A DNA stretch of 64,000 nt from Mycoplasma sp. CAG:956 (lineage in GTDB: Bacteria; Bacillota_I; Bacilli_A; RF39; UBA660): assembly GCA_000433475.1 (NCBI GenBank), contig HF993104.1, forward strand, positions 62,001 to 126,000, written 5' to 3'. Positions 8,355 to 17,233 of the stretch are shown here, piece by piece (position 1 is the stretch's first letter; each line of letters begins with the position of its first letter). The position numbers and the translations under genes are program-made. A model generated the notes under the pieces. That model was not told the origin of the DNA. It searched no databases and saw only the letters and a list, made by a program, of their open reading frames with translations.

Positions 8355-9761
8355 ATGCGAGAGCAACAATTTAATTATAATTATTATTTGATTAGAGTAA
8401 GTAATTTGGTTCGTTTTAATTATAGAGAACACTGTAAGAAAATTATTAAGATATTACCTAAATTAGAAAATTCAATCTTTTATTATCGAGGAGTTTTGGC
8501 TTTGTTTAATCAAAATTTGAAAGTTAAATATCATCAAATTAGAGACATTGATTTTGGCAAACTAGGGTTAAGTAGTACTGATAAAGAAAAGTTTGTCAAA
8601 GCACTTGATGATTATGTTTTAAATAAAAATTATGAGGCAATGAATATTATTAACCATTATTACAATATTTTTCTAGATAAAATGGATGAAATAACTAAAT
8701 TGCATACGGAACTTAAAGATAAAAATAGTATTTATAGTTCGATTTTTTCAAAGCTTGAAACAAGAACAACGGAAACACTAACTGCTTCTGAGGTAGAATT
8801 TATAGCAAATATGATGAATAAAGCTAAACATTTTACTTTGGAAGATAAGTATCTTACTAAATTAGCTTTGTTCTGGTATAAAAGTCCAGAATTTAGAATG
8901 AGTGCCGGTTCTACTTTAAGTTTGATAAATTTTAAACATAAACAAGTACCGGTAAGTTATGAGGATATTAGTAAATCAGCAAATGATATTTTAATGGGGT
9001 CAATTAGCCTTATTGATAAGAATTATAACCGCAGTCAGTTAGATGAATATTTTGCTAATTTAAAAGCTAGTCCTTGTGATAAAAAATATATTATTGCTTG
9101 TTTAATTAATTTAACAACTGATAATATTGCTAGTCTTAAAGATATTATTTTAGCAGATGATTTTGATTTTACTTCAATTGATGAACTTGATACGGTTGTT
9201 AATACTTATAATTATCATTTATTCTTACTTAGTTATTTAAATAGTAAACTTTTAATGGCACATAGAGAACTTGCTAATAATACAAATGCAGAAGATAAAT
9301 ATGAAGTGCCTACTAATGAGTTAGGGGAAGATCGTAATATTATTTTAAGTTCAAACGATTATACTTCTAAAGATAAAAAGTCTTATATTGAACGTGACTT
9401 AGATGATTTACCAGAAGAGTGCTTTAGCAGAGTAAGGGAATTACTTACTAATTTTAAAGTTGGAAATAATAGTGGCTTTGTAATAAAAAAATTAGTTGAT
9501 ATTCCTGATACTTATGAAATCAAAGATAGTGACCAAATAAGGATTGTCTTTTCAAAAGGATTCGGTAATAACTATATTATTAAAGGTGTTTTTCAAAAAA
9601 AGGAAGATACTTACCGTGATAAGTATGTTACAGTTTCTAAAAGACCAGATACCTTCAGAGATGCCAATGAATTTAGTAATGCTTTAGAATATTCTAAAGA
9701 AAGATTAGAAATTATGCTAAATTATTTAGAAGAAAATGCTAGAAAGAGTAATCGCTATTAA
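8355..9761 (+). CDS. uncharacterised 468-residue helical protein
   Basis: I do not recognise this protein. It has no signal peptide or membrane segment, is mostly predicted helix up to about residue 310, and has a more beta-like C-terminal third (FVIKKLVDIPDTYEIKDSDQIRIVFSKG, GVFQKKEDTYRDKYVTVSKRP). It has its own promoter and terminator, so it is a monocistronic gene between efp and the division cluster. Base and codon use are like its neighbours. The start has GGGTG eight bases upstream of ATG. Function cannot be inferred. Confidence 0.7.
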   Translation: MREQQFNYNYYLIRVSNLVRFNYREHCKKIIKILPKLENSIFYYRGVLALFNQNLKVKYHQIRDIDFGKLGLSSTDKEKFVKALDDYVLNKNYEAMNIINHYYNIFLDKMDEITKLHTELKDKNSIYSSIFSKLETRTTETLTASEVEFIANMMNKAKHFTLEDKYLTKLALFWYKSPEFRMSAGSTLSLINFKHKQVPVSYEDISKSANDILMGSISLIDKNYNRSQLDEYFANLKASPCDKKYIIACLINLTTDNIASLKDIILADDFDFTSIDELDTVVNTYNYHLFLLSYLNSKLLMAHRELANNTNAEDKYEVPTNELGEDRNIILSSNDYTSKDKKSYIERDLDDLPEECFSRVRELLTNFKVGNNSGFVIKKLVDIPDTYEIKDSDQIRIVFSKGFGNNYIIKGVFQKKEDTYRDKYVTVSKRPDTFRDANEFSNALEYSKERLEIMLNYLEENARKSNRY

Positions 9762-9796
9762 GATTAGGAAACTTATTATTGTAAAAAGAGCGTCTA

Positions 9797-9820
9797 AGCC
9801 TAAATTTTTAGGCTCTTTTA
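9797..9820 (+). terminator. intrinsic terminator
   Basis: AGCCTAAA (9797-9804) and TTTAGGCT (9807-9814) form a short stem followed by CTTTTATTT. The innermost pairs must open to form a loop. Confidence 0.65.
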
Positions 9821-9885
9821 TTTACAAAAAAATTAAATTATAGTAATATTAGTTTAGAGAAATTGCTTGTTAAGGTGGGATATTT

Positions 9886-10800
9886 ATGGAACATTACAGT
9901 GTATTATTGAATGAGGCAATAGAAAGTTTAAATATTAAGGAAGATGGTATCTATGTGGATGCTACCTTGGGACTTGGTGGTCATTCAAGTAAAATTTTAG
10001 AAAAATTAACGACTGGACATCTTTATTCTTTTGATGAAGATAAAATGGCTATTTCTTTTGCTAATGAAAGACTTTCTAAAATAGGTGACAATTATACTTT
10101 AATAAAGAGTAATTTTGTTAATTTAAAAAGTAAATTAAAAGAATTGGGAGTTACTAAAATAGATGGTATTGTTTTTGATTTAGGTGTTTCTTCGCCACAA
10201 ATAGATACTGCATCTCGTGGTTTTAGTTTTAGCAAAGATGGGTTTCTTGATATGCGTATGGATACAGAAAGTACTTTAACTGCACAAAAAGTTGTTAATG
10301 AATATTCTAAAGAAGAATTAGTTAATATCTTTTTTAACTACGGGGAAGAAAAACAAAGTAGACTTATTGCTAGTAAAATAGTAGCTAAAAGACCAATTAA
10401 AACAACTTTAGAATTAGTATCGGTTATTGAAAGTGCTGTAGGTGCTAATTATTTTTATAAAAATCATCCAGAACGTAAGATATTTCAAGCTATAAGAATC
10501 GAAGTAAATAAGGAATTGTCGGTTTTAAAAGATGTTTTACCAGATGTAACAGAACTTTTAAATAAAAAAGGTAGAATGGCTATTATTACATTTCATTCGT
10601 TAGAAGATCGAATTGTAAAAAAATATATGAAAGAAGAAAGTGAAGTAAATGAACTTGTAAAAGGATTACCTGAAATATCAGATGCTTATAAACCTAAGTT
10701 AAAATTAATTACTAAAAAACCTATTTTACCAAGCAAAGAAGAATTAAAAGAAAATTCAAGAAGTAAAAGTGCTAAATTAAGAGTAGCTGAAAAATTATAA
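9886..10800 (+). CDS. rsmH: 16S rRNA (cytosine1402-N4)-methyltransferase
   Basis: RsmH (MraW) uses S-adenosylmethionine to methylate N4 of C1402 in the decoding centre. The SAM-binding motif DATLGLGGHS is at residues 25-34 and the family signatures FDLGVSSPQID and SRGFSF follow at about 103-126; the late motif FHSLEDRIVKKY is near residue 240. The length of 304 is normal. As in most bacteria it heads ftsL-ftsI, but mraZ is absent upstream. The ribosome binding site is AAGGTGGG. Confidence 0.96.
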   Translation: MEHYSVLLNEAIESLNIKEDGIYVDATLGLGGHSSKILEKLTTGHLYSFDEDKMAISFANERLSKIGDNYTLIKSNFVNLKSKLKELGVTKIDGIVFDLGVSSPQIDTASRGFSFSKDGFLDMRMDTESTLTAQKVVNEYSKEELVNIFFNYGEEKQSRLIASKIVAKRPIKTTLELVSVIESAVGANYFYKNHPERKIFQAIRIEVNKELSVLKDVLPDVTELLNKKGRMAIITFHSLEDRIVKKYMKEESEVNELVKGLPEISDAYKPKLKLITKKPILPSKEELKENSRSKSAKLRVAEKL

Positions 10801-10815
10801 AAAGGAAGCAGAAAA

Positions 10816-11094
10816 ATGAAAGAAAAAAAGAATATAAAAAGGGATAAACGTTTATTTATTTTAATTGTTTTAGTACTGGTTTTTTCACCTCTTTTACAGG
10901 TTATAACAAGAGCTAAATTAAGTGAGGTTAATATCGATGTTGAAAAGATAAAAACTAATATTGAAAAACAAGAAAAGCTAAATGAATCAATAAATATGCA
11001 AATAAATGAGTTAGCATCTTTAGATAAAATAAGAGAGATAGCTGATAAAAATGGTTTATCTTATAAAAATAATAATATTACTAGTATTGACTAG
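10816..11094 (+). CDS. ftsL: FtsL-like division protein
   Basis: A 92-residue bitopic membrane protein: a basic N-terminus (KEKKNIKRDKR), one membrane helix at about 13-31 and an extracytoplasmic coiled coil (EVNIDVEKIKTNIEKQEKLNE) ending in a short tail. This is the architecture of FtsL/DivIC, which bridges FtsI to the divisome. Identity rests on architecture and on position between rsmH and ftsI rather than on conserved residues. Confidence 0.8.
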   Translation: MKEKKNIKRDKRLFILIVLVLVFSPLLQVITRAKLSEVNIDVEKIKTNIEKQEKLNESINMQINELASLDKIREIADKNGLSYKNNNITSID

Positions 11095-11109
11095 TAAATG
11101 GGAGCACTT

Positions 11110-13230
11110 ATGCAAAAAAGGAAGTTGAAAAATATTCATTTAAGTAAATTAATAACGTTTTTTATCATTATTGCGTTTGTTTTAGCAATTGGCAAACTTA
11201 TATACATATCTTTAGCTCGAAATATTGATGGTATTGATTTAAAAGAATATGCTGAAAAAAGAAATACGACTAAGAAAATATTATATGCTCATCGTGGAAC
11301 TATCTATGATAGTAGTGGTAATTATTTGGCTACGACTGTTAATTCATATACCTTAATCGCTTATCTTAGTGCATCAAGAACGATTAATCCCGAGAAGCCT
11401 CAGCACGTAGTTGATAAAGAGACTACGGCTAAAAAATTAAGTGAATTATTTATAGAAAATGGTTATAAAGACATGACTTATGATTATATATTAGAACGTT
11501 TAAATAGTACTAATAAATATCAGGTAGAGTTTGCGTATGCTAAAGATATAACGGAAACATTAAAATTAGAAATAGAAAAGTTAGATTTACCAGGGCTTGA
11601 TTTTGTGGTTAGTTCTAAAAGATACTATCAAATGGGGGATTTTGCATCTTATATTGTAGGATATTCAAGGAAAAATGCTGATGGTGATATCACTGGAGAG
11701 ATGGGTATTGAAAAGTATTATAATGATGAATTAAAAGGTGAAAATGGTTTTAGTGAATATCAGACAGATAATTATGGCTACAAATTACCTTATGCAGAAG
11801 AAAATCTAAAAAAAGCTTCATCTGGTGATGATATTTATTTAACTATTGATAATAATATTCAATTGTTTGTTGAACAAGAAATAAATACTTTAGCAAAAAA
11901 TTATAAGTTTAATTGGCTTACTTTAAATGTTGCTGATGCTAAGACGGGAGCAATTTTAGCCAGTGGGGCTTCTCCTTCTTTTGATGCTAATAAATTAAAT
12001 ATGAAAAGTTATTTAAATCCATTAGTATCTTATGCTTATGAACCTGGTTCAACTATGAAGATATTTTCATTTATGGCAGCTATCGATAATGATTTATATG
12101 ATGGAGAAGAAACTTATATGTCAGGTACTATTCCAGTAAGTGATGCAATAATTAAAGATTTTAATAATGTTGGATGGGGACGCATTACTTTTGATGAAGG
12201 ATTTAATTATTCATCTAATGTTGCTGCAACTATTTTAAGTCAAAGATTAGGAAAAGAAAAATTAGAAGAAGCCTATACAAAATTTGGCTTTGGCAGTAAA
12301 ACAGGAATAACCCTTCCAGATGAGGCAAACGGCTCTATTAAATTTAATTATGCAACGGAAATTGCAACGGCAGCCTTTGGACAAGGTATAACGACAACAC
12401 CTATTCAAAATATTCAAGCACTAACAACAATTGCCAATGATGGTGTTATGATAAAACCTTATATTATTTCTAAAATAGTAGATAGTAATACTAAAGAAGT
12501 AAAGTATGTTGGCAAAAGAGAAGAATTAGGTCAAGTTGTTAAAAAAACAACGACGGATAAAATGAAAGAAATGATGCATAATGTAGTTGTTTCGGGAAAA
12601 ACTGATGCTCGTCTTTTTAGATCTGATTTAGTAGATATTATGGGTAAGTCAGGTACTGCTCAAATTGCTAATCCTAACGGTGGTGGCTATCTAACTGGTA
12701 CGTATGATTATGTTAGGTCTTTTGCAATGTTATTTCCTTACGATGATCCTAAGTATATTATTTATTTTTCTGTAAAACAGTTTGAAGGTTCTTATAAAGA
12801 AGCTGCAAAAGCAGTTGTTAACGTAGTTAATGAAATTGCTAAATATAAAAATTTAGAACAAAAATTAGAAAATACAGTTTCTAATAATATAATTACTTTA
12901 GATAATTTTGTTAATACTGATGTAGTAAGTACGGAGGAAAAATTAAAGTCTCTAGGACTTAATCCAGTTATTTTAGGAACTGGTTCCGTTGTTGCTAAGC
13001 AGTATCCTAATAAAAATAATACTGTTATGGTTAATTCTAAAGTATTTATTAAAACTAATAGCAATTATACTTTACCAAATGTAATAGGTTATACTAAAAG
13101 TGAAATAATTGCATTATGTACAATTTTAAATATTAATTATGAATTAAATGGCAATGGGAAGGTTAAAAATACTAGCATACCGGCTGGAAGCCCCATAACT
13201 ACGGATAAAATAACATTTGACTTAGAATGA
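11110..13230 (+). CDS. ftsI: PASTA-containing class B penicillin-binding protein (FtsI/PBP2x type)
   Basis: The septal transpeptidase. A membrane anchor (about 14-34) is followed by the dimerisation domain ([16 protein letters not shown]), then the transpeptidase domain with S314-T-M-K, S-S-N near 373 and K513-S-G-T-A, and two C-terminal PASTA domains (from about residue 585) ending at the stop. The frame also allows an ATG at 11098, but GGGAG at 11100-11104 sits six bases before ATG 11110, so I chose the latter. The usual downstream mraY/murD genes are missing; rpsB follows after a terminator. Confidence 0.93.
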   Translation: MQKRKLKNIHLSKLITFFIIIAFVLAIGKLIYISLARNIDGIDLKEYAEKRNTTKKILYAHRGTIYDSSGNYLATTVNSYTLIAYLSASRTINPEKPQHVVDKETTAKKLSELFIENGYKDMTYDYILERLNSTNKYQVEFAYAKDITETLKLEIEKLDLPGLDFVVSSKRYYQMGDFASYIVGYSRKNADGDITGEMGIEKYYNDELKGENGFSEYQTDNYGYKLPYAEENLKKASSGDDIYLTIDNNIQLFVEQEINTLAKNYKFNWLTLNVADAKTGAILASGASPSFDANKLNMKSYLNPLVSYAYEPGSTMKIFSFMAAIDNDLYDGEETYMSGTIPVSDAIIKDFNNVGWGRITFDEGFNYSSNVAATILSQRLGKEKLEEAYTKFGFGSKTGITLPDEANGSIKFNYATEIATAAFGQGITTTPIQNIQALTTIANDGVMIKPYIISKIVDSNTKEVKYVGKREELGQVVKKTTTDKMKEMMHNVVVSGKTDARLFRSDLVDIMGKSGTAQIANPNGGGYLTGTYDYVRSFAMLFPYDDPKYIIYFSVKQFEGSYKEAAKAVVNVVNEIAKYKNLEQKLENTVSNNIITLDNFVNTDVVSTEEKLKSLGLNPVILGTGSVVAKQYPNKNNTVMVNSKVFIKTNSNYTLPNVIGYTKSEIIALCTILNINYELNGNGKVKNTSIPAGSPITTDKITFDLE

Positions 13231-13247
13231 TTCTAAGTCTTTTTTTA
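13219..13247 (+). terminator. ftsI terminator with the stop codon as loop
   Basis: GACTTAGAA (13219-13227) pairs perfectly with TTCTAAGTC (13231-13239); the three-base loop is the TGA stop itself, followed by T8. The last codons DLE are therefore fixed by the terminator. Confidence 0.85.
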
Positions 13248-13276
13248 ATATTTTTGGAAAACTTAAGAGTTGCTAC

Positions 13277-13305
13277 TTGCACTTAAAAGTATGTTTTGAT
13301 ACAAT
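13277..13305 (+). promoter_or_regulatory. promoter of rpsB-tsf with a ~110-nt leader
   Basis: TTGCAC at 13277-13282 and TACAAT at 13300-13305, spacer 17. Transcription would start near 13312, leaving about 110 bases of leader before the rpsB ATG at 13421. The leader (13312-13420) is long for this compact genome and may hold an autoregulatory structure, but I cannot match it to a known family. Confidence 0.7.
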
Positions 13306-13420
13306 ACTTATGGCTTTAAAAGTCAAATATTCATATTTACTGAGATATTTTATCGAGTGCCGAAGAGGTGATAAGTATCGTTTGCAGGTAAATAGAAGTA
13401 TAACGAAGGAGGGATTTTTA

Positions 13421-14305
13421 ATGGCTGTAGTTTCTATTAGTAATTTATTAGAGGCTGGGGTTCATTTTGGTCATCAAACCAAAAGATGGAATCCAAAAAT
13501 GAAGGAATATATCTTCACAACAAGAGACGATATTTATATTATCGACTTACAAAAAACACTTGCTTGTATGGAAGAGGCATACACTAAAATTAGTGATATT
13601 GCTAAAAATGGTGGTACTTTCTTATTTGTAGGTACTAAAAAACAAGCTCAAGAAGCAAGTATTGAATGTGCTAATCGTTCAAAATCATTCTATGTAACTG
13701 AAAGATGGTTAGGTGGAACTTTAACTAACTTCAGAACTATTAGAAGAAGAGTTAAGAGATTAGAAGAAATCGAAAAAATGGAAGAAAACGGTACATTTGA
13801 AGTATTGCCTAAAAAAGAAGTTATTCAAATTAAGAAAGAATATGAAAAACTTAATAAATTATTAGGTGGTATTAGAGAAATGGCTAAATTACCAGATGCT
13901 ATGATTATTGTTGATCCTAAAAAGGAAATTAATGCAATAAGAGAAGCAAGAAAATTAAACATTCCAGTATTTGGTATTGTAGATACTAACTGTGATCCAG
14001 ATGATGTTGATTATGTAATTCCTGGTAATGATGATGCTGTTCGTTCAGTAAAAATCGTTTTAGGTGCTTTAACTAATGCTATTTGTGAAGCTAACGGTTT
14101 AGAAGTAATTGACTATGTTACTGAAGAAAAAGAAAAACCAAAGACTGCTGAAACTAAGGATAGCAATGAATTAGAAGAAATGCGTAAAAATGATGAATTA
14201 GAATCAAAATCTATTCAAGAATTAAAAGTAATGGCTAAATCTCGTAAAGTTAAAGGCTATACAAATATGAAAAAAGATGAATTAATCGCATCTTTAAATA
14301 AATAA
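13421..14305 (+). CDS. rpsB: ribosomal protein uS2 with a Rho-N/SAP-like C-terminal extension
   Basis: uS2 of the small subunit, starting [19 protein letters not shown], with the WLGGTLTNF and [22 protein letters not shown] signatures intact. The open frame runs upstream, but AAGGAGGG before ATG 13421 and family alignment fix the start there. The core ends near residue 235. It is followed by an acidic linker ([18 protein letters not shown]) and a ~33-residue module ([17 protein letters not shown], then [10 protein letters not shown]) that looks like the SAP-like fold at the N-terminus of Rho. Such modules bind nucleic acid. tsf follows 22 bp downstream as in most bacteria. Confidence 0.95.
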   Translation: MAVVSISNLLEAGVHFGHQTKRWNPKMKEYIFTTRDDIYIIDLQKTLACMEEAYTKISDIAKNGGTFLFVGTKKQAQEASIECANRSKSFYVTERWLGGTLTNFRTIRRRVKRLEEIEKMEENGTFEVLPKKEVIQIKKEYEKLNKLLGGIREMAKLPDAMIIVDPKKEINAIREARKLNIPVFGIVDTNCDPDDVDYVIPGNDDAVRSVKIVLGALTNAICEANGLEVIDYVTEEKEKPKTAETKDSNELEEMRKNDELESKSIQELKVMAKSRKVKGYTNMKKDELIASLNK

Positions 14306-14327
14306 GATTAAATATAAGGAGAAATTT

Positions 14328-15206
14328 ATGATTACTGCACAATTAGTAAAAGAATTGAGAGATGCTACTAACTTAGGTATCTTAGATTGTAAAAAAGCAT
14401 TAGAAGCTACTAATGGTAATATCGATGCTGCAATCGATTGGTTAAGAGAAAAAGGTATTGCTAAGGCTGCAAAAAAAGAATCAAGAATTGCTGCTGAAGG
14501 TCTTGCTAATATCTATGTGAGTGGTAATAAGGCAGTTATTTTAGAAGTTAATTCAGAAACTGATTTTGTTGCTCAAAATGAAGATTTTAAAAAAATGGTT
14601 GATGAAATCGGTAATGCTGTTTTAAATAGCGATGCTACAACTGTAGAAGAAGCTAATGCTTTAGAAGTTAATGGTACTACTGTTAGCGATTATGTTGTTG
14701 CAATGACAGCTAAGATTGGTGAAAAATTATCTCTAAGAAGACTAGAAGTAGTAACTAAGAGTGATGATGCTACTTTTGGTAGTTACTTACACATGGGTGG
14801 TAAGATTGCTGCTTTAACTGTAGTTAAAGGCGATAACAGCGAAGTTGCTAAAGATGTAGCAATGCAAGCTGCTGCTATGAAACCAGAATATACTTTTGAG
14901 GCTGATGTTCCTGAAGAGAGAGTAGCAAAGGAAAAAGAAGTATTAAAAGAAGAAGCAATGAAAGAAGGAAAACCTGCTGAAATTGCTGAAAAAATGGTTG
15001 CTGGTAGATTAAAGAAATTCTTTAAAGAAATTTGTCTTGTTGACCAAGAATTTATTAAAGACGGCGATGTAGATGTTAAAACTTACTTAGCAAATAACAA
15101 ATGTGAACTTGAAAAAATGGTTCGCTATGAAGTAGGCGAAGGTATCGAGAAAAAGGTAGAAAACTTTGCTGAAGAAGTTATGAGCCAAGTTAAAGGAACT
15201 AACTAA
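14328..15206 (+). CDS. tsf: elongation factor Ts
   Basis: The nucleotide exchange factor for EF-Tu. The UBA-like N-terminus contains the signature LRDATNLGILDCKKALEATN, followed by WLREKGIAKAAKKESRIAAEG and the TDFVAQNEDF motif that contacts EF-Tu. 292 residues, complete. It is cotranscribed with rpsB; AAGGAG lies before the ATG. The operon ends at the terminator at 15208-15234. Confidence 0.97.
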   Translation: MITAQLVKELRDATNLGILDCKKALEATNGNIDAAIDWLREKGIAKAAKKESRIAAEGLANIYVSGNKAVILEVNSETDFVAQNEDFKKMVDEIGNAVLNSDATTVEEANALEVNGTTVSDYVVAMTAKIGEKLSLRRLEVVTKSDDATFGSYLHMGGKIAALTVVKGDNSEVAKDVAMQAAAMKPEYTFEADVPEERVAKEKEVLKEEAMKEGKPAEIAEKMVAGRLKKFFKEICLVDQEFIKDGDVDVKTYLANNKCELEKMVRYEVGEGIEKKVENFAEEVMSQVKGTN

Positions 15207-15207
15207 G

Positions 15208-15234
15208 AAATAGTGGGAAAACCACTATTTTTAA
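15208..15234 (+). terminator. rpsB-tsf terminator
   Basis: AAATAGTGG (15208-15216) pairs with CCACTATTT (15222-15230) around GAAAA, followed by a short T run. The stem begins directly after the tsf stop codon. Confidence 0.8.
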
Positions 15235-15359
15235 TTTGGTTAAAAATTGGGTTTTAAATAAGTAAAAAATGTGGTATCATCATATTAGAAATAATAAATA
15301 GGGGTTATAAGTACTTGGAATAAAGTTTATAATCCATTAATTTAGGTAAAGGATTTGTT

Positions 15360-16946
15360 ATGAAAAAGGATATTATGTTTGTTGGGGTATCAATATGTTT
15401 GTTAATCTTATTGGGAATAGGCTTATCTTATTCCATGTGGAATATGAGAGTAAGTCAAGATACGGATAATGTTATTTCTACTACTGATTGTTTTGATATT
15501 ACACTAGCTAACCAAAGTAATGCAATTAAATTAGATAATGCTTATCCAATAACTGATACCAAAGGTAAAACACTAACCCCTTTTACCTTTAGTATCAAAA
15601 ATGTTTGTGATACGGCGGTTGCTTATACAGTTAGTTTAGAAAGTCTTGAGGGGACTACTTTAGCTAGTGATCATTTAAAGGTTATGGTTAATAATAATGA
15701 GCCACTGCTGTTAAATGGTCTAAGTACTACTGATGTTGTCAATACTACTAGTATTGAATCAAGAGTACTTGATACTGGTACTTTATTTAAGAACAATACT
15801 AAAGAATATTCTATTAGATTATGGATTGATTATAATACTACTTTAGATGATTTAAATAATGAAACTAAAGTCTTGAAGTCTAAGGTAATTATTAAAGGGG
15901 TACCTTCTAATGAAAAAGGTCCTGTAAATAATTATATTGCTAATTTAGCTACAAAAGATACTGTTAATTTAGCTACTGATGATCCTGATAATAATATAAG
16001 ATATATTGGTGCTAATCCAAGTAACTATGTATATTTTAACTGTAGTGATTATTCTAATCCAACAGCTGATACTTGTGAGTTATGGCGTATTATTGGGGTA
16101 TTTAATAATGTTACTAAGGGTGATGAATCCAAAGAAAATTTAGTTAAAATTATAAGAGCTGAGTCTTTAGGCAGTTATACTTGGGATTCTAAACAAATGA
16201 GAGTAGGAACATCTACTAGACAGGTTGGTTCGAATGACTGGACTGATTCGCAGTTAATGATGATGTTAAATCCCACTACTTATTTAAAATCAGGATATAC
16301 TAATTCTAGTGATATAATCTCTTCCGGAAGTCAACAATTATATAGCAAAATGGGTTCTTATTATAACGGTACTAAGGGATGTAAACCTGCTGAGATTGCA
16401 AGTGGTGCCTCATTTAGTTGTACTGAAGTAGATTTTACTTCAACCGGTTTAAAAAATGCTGCAACTAGAAATGCTATTGAAGAAGTTGTATGGAATTTAG
16501 GGGGCAGGGATGGTTGGACTTCAACGGCAAGTATGTTTTATACAGCTGAAAGAGGAACAAGCGTATATACTGGTCATGCAACTACTTGGATTGGTAAAAT
16601 TGGTTTAATGTATCCAAGTGATTATGGTTATGCTACCAGTGGCGGAACAACTAATGATAGAGCAGCTTGTCTAGCTAAAGAACTTTTTAATTGGTCTTCT
16701 ATAGATTTTGAAGATTGTAAAGGAAATGACTATTTATTTGGTACAAATCAAGACCAATGGACATTGACACCTGATTTGGCTGATGATTGCGAAGTGGTCG
16801 ATGTGGATGCTTCTAATAGCCGTGTTTATTGCGAGAAAGCTGGCTTTTATAGTGCGGTGCGTCCGGTGCTTTTTCTGAAATCTAATACTATGGTGAAATC
16901 AGGTACAGGTGCTAAAAGTGATCCGTATACTTTGAAATTGCAGTAA
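15360..16946 (+). CDS. surface-anchored lectin-like protein, copy A
   Basis: A 528-residue exported protein. An uncleaved or SipW-type signal/anchor spans residues 7-25 (VSICLLILLGIGLSYSMWN). Residues 30-185 resemble a TasA/camelysin-like beta sandwich (DCFDITLANQSNAIKLDNAYP). Residues 190-528 form a Cys- and Trp-rich domain with the motifs TCELWRIIGVFNN, DSQLMMMLNPTTYL, KIGLMYPSDYGYATSGG and VRPVLFLKS, which read like a C-type-lectin/formylglycine-enzyme-type fold used for ligand display. The ligand is unknown. The 33 codons before CCGGTGCTT differ strongly from copy B. Function inferred: variable surface receptor or adhesin. Confidence 0.75.
   Translation: MKKDIMFVGVSICLLILLGIGLSYSMWNMRVSQDTDNVISTTDCFDITLANQSNAIKLDNAYPITDTKGKTLTPFTFSIKNVCDTAVAYTVSLESLEGTTLASDHLKVMVNNNEPLLLNGLSTTDVVNTTSIESRVLDTGTLFKNNTKEYSIRLWIDYNTTLDDLNNETKVLKSKVIIKGVPSNEKGPVNNYIANLATKDTVNLATDDPDNNIRYIGANPSNYVYFNCSDYSNPTADTCELWRIIGVFNNVTKGDESKENLVKIIRAESLGSYTWDSKQMRVGTSTRQVGSNDWTDSQLMMMLNPTTYLKSGYTNSSDIISSGSQQLYSKMGSYYNGTKGCKPAEIASGASFSCTEVDFTSTGLKNAATRNAIEEVVWNLGGRDGWTSTASMFYTAERGTSVYTGHATTWIGKIGLMYPSDYGYATSGGTTNDRAACLAKELFNWSSIDFEDCKGNDYLFGTNQDQWTLTPDLADDCEVVDVDASNSRVYCEKAGFYSAVRPVLFLKSNTMVKSGTGAKSDPYTLKLQ
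16767..16865 (+). other. hypervariable block of copy A (candidate DGR variable region)
   Basis: 33 codons between the shared sequences CAATGGACATTG and GTGCTTTTTCTGAAATC. Here copies A and B differ at most codons while the sequence on both sides is nearly identical. Many paired codons keep a final T or C but differ at positions 1 and 2 (GAT/TAT, GAT/GCT, TGC/TAC), as expected if the template held AAY codons. The last four codons (Ala-Val-Arg-Pro) differ only at the third base in all four. Confidence 0.5.
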
Positions 16947-16963
16947 AGAAAATACGGATTAAA

Positions 16964-17003
16964 GGGCCGCTTGCTTGGCTCTTAGAGAAGCTTGACCCAG
17001 CAG
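16964..17003 (+). repeat. conserved GC-rich element after copy A
   Basis: A 40-base GC-rich stretch (starts GGGCCGCTTGC, ends CTTGACCCAGCAG), identical after both copies and unlike the AT-rich surroundings. It can fold: GCTT/AAGC plus CTC/GAG around a UUA loop, closed by GGG/CCC. An 8-bp inverted repeat (ATCCGTAT 16921-16928, ATACGGAT 16952-16959) straddles the stop codon just upstream. Confidence 0.6.
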
Positions 17004-17048
17004 AAAAATATAAATTGTAAAATAGAAAGTCATAAATATTTCAAAGTT

Positions 17049-17079
17049 AAAAAGTCATAACAAGAAGTTATGGCTTTTT
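17049..17079 (+). terminator. terminator after copy A
   Basis: AAAAAGTCATAAC (17049-17061) pairs with GTTATGGCTTTTT (17067-17079) with one G-U pair. The same hairpin follows copy B, where its 3' arm also encodes the end of yigZ. Confidence 0.8.
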
Positions 17080-17233
17080 GGGTTCAATAAAATCTAGTGT
17101 GAAGTAAAAGTAACTAAAAATTAGGTTTTAAATAAGTAAAAATTGTGGTATCATCATATTAGAAATAATAAATAGAGGTTATAAGTACTTTGAGTAAAGT
17201 TTATAATTTATTAATTTAGGTAAAGGATTTATT

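Larger units (their letters stand above)
15241..17079 (+). repeat. tandem duplication, unit A
   Basis: Unit A aligns with unit B (17115-18962) from about 120 bases upstream of the gene, through the whole CDS, to the end of the downstream terminator. The two ATGs are offset by 1,874 bases. Most of the unit is near-identical; the exceptions are a few internal patches and the sharply different block near the 3' end. An extended -10-like sequence (TGGTATCAT) lies in the shared upstream region. Confidence 0.9.

Noticed and set aside
13312..13420. Riboswitch in the rpsB leader (GAAGAGGTGATAAG looked like a known core)
   Set aside because: The sequence does not continue into a recognisable lysine or other aptamer; an autoregulatory r-protein leader is possible but unsupported.
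13277..13420. N-terminal extension of uS2 from an upstream ATG
   Set aside because: The extension overlaps the promoter, does not resemble uS2, and the ATG at 13421 has AAGGAGGG in front of it and the standard uS2 N-terminus.
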